Shown in pieces: positions 31,947 through 35,170 of a DNA stretch of 35,170 nucleotides. The DNA comes from Candidatus Avigastranaerophilus faecigallinarum (GTDB taxonomy: Bacteria; Cyanobacteriota; Vampirovibrionia; Gastranaerophilales; Gastranaerophilaceae), in the NCBI GenBank assembly GCA_018716565.1, contig DVJT01000173.1, positions 1 through 35,170 on the forward strand. Reading direction: 5' to 3'. A program made the translations under genes and the position numbers. The notes beneath the pieces were generated by a model. The model made no database searches. It was not told where the DNA came from and saw only the letters and a program-made list of their open reading frames with translations. Position 1 is the stretch's first letter. Every line of letters starts with the position of its first letter.

Positions 31947-34808
31947 ATGAATACAATTACACCTCGATTAGGGAATATATCACAAAAATATAAACAAAAG
32001 AGAAATAAGAATAGAACTCTTTCCCCAAATTATCAGTCAAACAAATCAAATATAAGCTTTAAAGGCGGTCCTGCAACATTAATTTCAGCAGCAGATAAAG
32101 AAATAATGAATGTATTTTCTCAGCATTACGGAAATATTGGAGAACGATTAGGACAAAAAGTCGGGAAATTAGTTACATCATCAGAAATATTAAAAAGGAG
32201 CTCCAGATTTTCATTAGAACAAGGAGCTCGTTCTATACGAGAAAAAAAAGTCCCACAAGCTCTATTAGAAAATGTATTATTCCCATTTGTAAACTTACCA
32301 TTATATGCGGTAAGCTGGGTATTAAAAAAAGCACAAGATATACCATCATTAAAAGATAGTGCTAGAAAACTATACAACAAACCATTATTAAGAATACCGA
32401 GAAAATTAAACGAACTTGATTCGAAAACTGATATGTTAAAAGGTATCTTTGAAAAAACAGAAGATGTTGTCAAAAAATTTGCAAAAGAAAAGGGTATTAA
32501 TTCTGATGACCTACTAAAAATATTAAATAATGCTGATGACAATTCAGCATTAAAAAAGGAAGCTACTGAATATATAAAAGAAAGCTTATATAAGGTAAGT
32601 AATAAATTCTTCGACAAACATACAGGTAACTTTAATACAGCATATGAAAGACCTTTAAACAGAATAGTTACAGGTCTAATACCTGTAGCTTTTTTAGCAA
32701 ATGATGCATATAATCTTTCTGTATTATGCGGTGATAAAAAGGAAGATTCAAATAAAGAGGCCCACGAAAGAGCAAAACAAGAAATTTCAAGAGTATTAAC
32801 AACTGCATATATACAATTATTGACATTTGGCGCATTTACAAAACAAGTAAATACAATTCCTTGGTTTACACCTTTAACATCTGCATCAACAGTACTGTTC
32901 TCAGAAACTTCATCAAGAAAACGTCTCGGAAAACCAATCTTTTTCTTATCAAAAGAAAAAGCAAAAGAATACAATCGAAAAGAAGCAGAAAAGAATTTAA
33001 AAGAAAAAGATGGTTCAGAAATAGCCACAACAAAAATTGCTGCTTCAAATGAAAATAAGCCAGCACAAATAAAGAATTTATCTTTCGATATTGATAAAAA
33101 TGAGCCACAAGTCTTTACAAGTTTCAAATCAGCTTCACAGAACAACACCAGTCAAACAAATAAAGAAGAAAAAAGTAAAGAGCCCAAAAAAGCATTAATT
33201 AACTTCAATACTTTTAAAAAAGGTGTTGCGATTCTTGTCACAGCAGGATTTGCTCTAAGTTTTATAAAAAACAGTTCTTATACAAAGAATACAAAACTAG
33301 TCAAAGGCATAAAAGATCTTGGAGATAAAATAACTAAAAAAATATATAATCCATTAGCTTATAAAGATTTTGAAATTTCACAAAATGATTTTGAGAAAAT
33401 GGCGCAAAGTCTTAAGGAGGCGGGTTGTAAAGAAATTGCAGAAGGACACGAATTTATAAAAGGTAAATATGGCAGACAAACAGCAGAAGGTACAATCAAG
33501 ATGTACAAAGCTGCATTATCTTCCTCTCAAATTCCAAACATAATAAAATCAGCTATAGATAAAATTAAATCCTCGGATGCAACATTGTCAGAAAAAGAAA
33601 TTGCACAAATAAGTGACTCAATTAAAACGGCAGTTGGTCTTGAAAGAACAGCTATTGCAGAAAAAAAATATTCTAATGTAGCTAAAAAGGCAGCTGAAAT
33701 AATAAAGAACAAAAAAATAAACTTAACGTCAGAACAAATGGAAGATCTTACAAAATCCATAACAGAATCAATATCAACAAATGCAAAAGAAATGCCTATA
33801 CAAGTCGAAACAAAAATAAAACCATTTGTTGATATATTTACCCAACCATTCAAATTCATAATGTCAGCAGCAAAATTACCATATAAAATTACAAGTACGT
33901 TACTCAAAATGATTGTTTCACCGGTAGAGAAGAAAGCTGCTCAAGCTGCTTTAGGCAAAGCTGAACTTTCAAAAGTTGAACAAGGCATACATAAAGCAGT
34001 AACCGAAATTTTTGGAGAAAAAGCATCAAAAGAAGGTAAAATATCTCAAGTTATATTTGCTAATGCAATGGAACAATTAAATAGACATACAATGCCATAC
34101 AGAAAAGCAGAAGCTGCATTAAAAGAAGCAATTGAAAAAGGTGCTTCGCAAGATGAAATAATGAAGTTACAAGAAATAGCAAATAAAGCAAAACATAAAC
34201 TAATGGTTTATGTAAACACAGCAGTTGAGAAATCATTCAATGGAGTTACACAATCTAATAATAAAAACACAGAACTTGCAATGATGACAAAACTGGCATC
34301 ATCTGCCGTAACTTCTGCATTCTTAGTTGCAGATAACTATAATATGGTAATGTTAAAATCAGATGGTGAAGATAAAGAAGGCGCAAAAGAAAAAGCAAAT
34401 GAACGTATTATCCAAAGACTAAGCGCACTATTCTACCAAACAATGTTAATTAACTGGTTCAATTCAACATTTAGATCAACATATAACAGTTCATTAAAAG
34501 GTATGACTGCGGTTGCTATACCTAATACACTTACAACAGAACTATTAACAAGAACATCAATCGGTATGCCGGTTGGAAAGAAATCATATGAGGAATTACA
34601 AGCCCTTGATGAAAAAAACGAGAACAGAACAGGCATTGTTGGCAAATACTTTAAATTTATGCGATTACTTACAGGTAAAAAACCATTAAAAGACAGACTA
34701 CCTAAAGATAAAGCAGAATCAAATAAAAAACCAGATATAAACTTAAAATCAGATACGATAAAAACATTAAATACATCAACAAACTTACTTGAAAGATTTT
34801 CAAAATAA
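31947..34808 (+). CDS. Unknown 953-aa membrane-associated protein with internal duplication
   Basis: Not recognised. The start has a basic patch (KYKQKRNKN, about 11-19) and NISFKGG near 35-41. Hydrophobic segments lie near 108-127, 245-260, 285-302, 423-441, 632-655 and 785-802, with long charged helices between. The stretch from about 249 (FLANDAYNLSVL...KEAHERA...LGKPI) recurs from about 791 (FLVADNYNMVML...KEKANER...IGMPV), showing a diverged duplication with an offset near 541 residues. Each copy is preceded by a PF/P-containing hydrophobic stretch and helical arms. There is no signal peptide or catalytic motif. The gene has its own promoter (31895-31922), AAGGA Shine-Dalgarno 6 bases upstream, and terminator, so it is monocistronic. 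Confidence 0.8.
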   Translation: MNTITPRLGNISQKYKQKRNKNRTLSPNYQSNKSNISFKGGPATLISAADKEIMNVFSQHYGNIGERLGQKVGKLVTSSEILKRSSRFSLEQGARSIREKKVPQALLENVLFPFVNLPLYAVSWVLKKAQDIPSLKDSARKLYNKPLLRIPRKLNELDSKTDMLKGIFEKTEDVVKKFAKEKGINSDDLLKILNNADDNSALKKEATEYIKESLYKVSNKFFDKHTGNFNTAYERPLNRIVTGLIPVAFLANDAYNLSVLCGDKKEDSNKEAHERAKQEISRVLTTAYIQLLTFGAFTKQVNTIPWFTPLTSASTVLFSETSSRKRLGKPIFFLSKEKAKEYNRKEAEKNLKEKDGSEIATTKIAASNENKPAQIKNLSFDIDKNEPQVFTSFKSASQNNTSQTNKEEKSKEPKKALINFNTFKKGVAILVTAGFALSFIKNSSYTKNTKLVKGIKDLGDKITKKIYNPLAYKDFEISQNDFEKMAQSLKEAGCKEIAEGHEFIKGKYGRQTAEGTIKMYKAALSSSQIPNIIKSAIDKIKSSDATLSEKEIAQISDSIKTAVGLERTAIAEKKYSNVAKKAAEIIKNKKINLTSEQMEDLTKSITESISTNAKEMPIQVETKIKPFVDIFTQPFKFIMSAAKLPYKITSTLLKMIVSPVEKKAAQAALGKAELSKVEQGIHKAVTEIFGEKASKEGKISQVIFANAMEQLNRHTMPYRKAEAALKEAIEKGASQDEIMKLQEIANKAKHKLMVYVNTAVEKSFNGVTQSNNKNTELAMMTKLASSAVTSAFLVADNYNMVMLKSDGEDKEGAKEKANERIIQRLSALFYQTMLINWFNSTFRSTYNSSLKGMTAVAIPNTLTTELLTRTSIGMPVGKKSYEELQALDEKNENRTGIVGKYFKFMRLLTGKKPLKDRLPKDKAESNKKPDINLKSDTIKTLNTSTNLLERFSK

Positions 34809-34811
34809 TAG

Positions 34812-34844
34812 AAAAGAGGATAGAATAGAAACTATCCTCTTTTT
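34812..34844 (+). terminator. Rho-independent terminator of the 953-aa gene
   Basis: AAAAGAGGATAG (34812-34823) pairs perfectly over 12 bp with CTATCCTCTTTT (34832-34843) around an 8-base loop and ends in a T-run. It starts 3 bases after the stop codon. Confidence 0.93.
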
Positions 34845-34875
34845 ATAATTTTATTTTGTTGTAGAATGTTAATAT

Positions 34876-34948
34876 GCTGATGTAGCTCAGTCGGTAGAGC
34901 AATTGATTCGTAATCAATAGGTCAAGGGTTCGATTCCCTTCATCAGCT
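34876..34948 (+). tRNA. tRNA-Thr (CGT)
   Basis: A 73-base cloverleaf. Acceptor GCTGATG/CATCAGC pairs fully, D-stem is GCTC/GAGC, anticodon stem ATTGA/TCAAT has loop TTCGTAA (anticodon CGT at 34909-34911), and T-arm AAGGG/CCCTT has loop TTCGATT. The discriminator is T and CCA is not encoded. It reads ACG codons. Confidence 0.97.
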
Positions 34949-35063
34949 TTCTATTTTGAGTAATTGAGTTGAGTAAAAGAACAAAACTTTTTCTTTAGTC
35001 TATTAACTTTTGTATTTTTAAAAACAAATATTTTGAAAAAAAAACAAATTAATAAAAAAGTTC

Positions 35064-35091
35064 TTTACAATGATTTTTTTTTTGATAATAT
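35064..35091 (+). promoter_or_regulatory. Candidate promoter of tRNA-Asn
   Basis: TTTACA (35064-35069) is followed, after 14-16 bases that include a run of ten T, by GATAATAT (35084-35091). The position, ending 14 bases before the tRNA, fits, but the spacer is short. Confidence 0.35.
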
Positions 35092-35105
35092 AGAGATATA
35101 GATAT

Positions 35106-35170
<65 letters not shown>

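Noticed and set aside
32126-33148. Long minus-strand open frame (340 aa) inside the 953-aa gene
   Set aside because: It is antisense to a gene with a good promoter, Shine-Dalgarno and terminator. Its sequence is serine/phenylalanine-rich, as expected from the complement of lysine/glutamate-rich coding DNA, and it has no ribosome-binding site.

Overview
The window is a stretch of strongly AT-rich bacterial chromosome with dense, mostly short-spaced genes and two tRNA genes at the right end. I infer a host-associated relative of the Cyanobacteria (Vampirovibrionia/Melainabacteria, order Gastranaerophilales). The reasons are the very low GC, an 11-subunit NADH-dehydrogenase cluster without NuoE/F/G, a NuoD whose N-terminus resembles cyanobacterial NdhH, flagellar-type FlhB and FliA-like genes, the MEP-pathway gene ispG, and several large proteins I cannot place in any known family. 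This placement is an inference, not a measurement. I see no mobile element, CRISPR array or phage gene.

Left part (1-11.8 kb): a radical SAM protein with an unusual N-terminal cysteine region; tpiA with a clear terminator; a predicted outer-membrane barrel protein on the minus strand; a small unknown gene; the overlapping pair pyrF-ald; a minus-strand radical SAM/SPASM protein whose 3' end overlaps ald; a small unknown gene; then a maf-apt-flhB-sigma(FliA-like) run of same-strand genes, and a large TPR protein facing it.

Middle part (12-20 kb): this is the accessory-looking region. It holds a two-gene unit of unknown membrane-associated proteins (152 and 612 aa), a secreted unknown protein, ychF, and then the most notable element. 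That element is a class-II (env8-like / AdoCbl-variant type) cobalamin riboswitch with a terminator-like hairpin that also masks the Shine-Dalgarno of a TTG-started gene. The riboswitch heads a three-gene operon of unknown proteins: 234 aa with a CPHG...CPIC putative metal site, 510 aa multi-membrane-segment with an internal repeat, and 164 aa. I found no corrinoid synthesis or transport gene in it. It may be a B12-responsive system not described before. A small exported TPR protein closes the region on the other strand.

Right part (20-35 kb): a complete and tightly overlapping nuoABCDHIJKLMN operon ends at a 12-bp bidirectional terminator. After it come a small secreted protein, ispG, a metallophosphoesterase, a 953-aa unknown protein with a diverged internal duplication and a recognisable promoter and terminator, tRNA-Thr(CGT), and tRNA-Asn(GTT), which is cut by the window end.

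The metabolic picture is glycolysis (TpiA), pyrimidine synthesis (PyrF), alanine/pyruvate interconversion (Ald), purine salvage (Apt), isoprenoid precursors (IspG) and an ion-pumping NDH-1 with a non-NuoEFG electron entry. Flagellar export and sigma-28-type control are suggested by flhB and the sigma gene.
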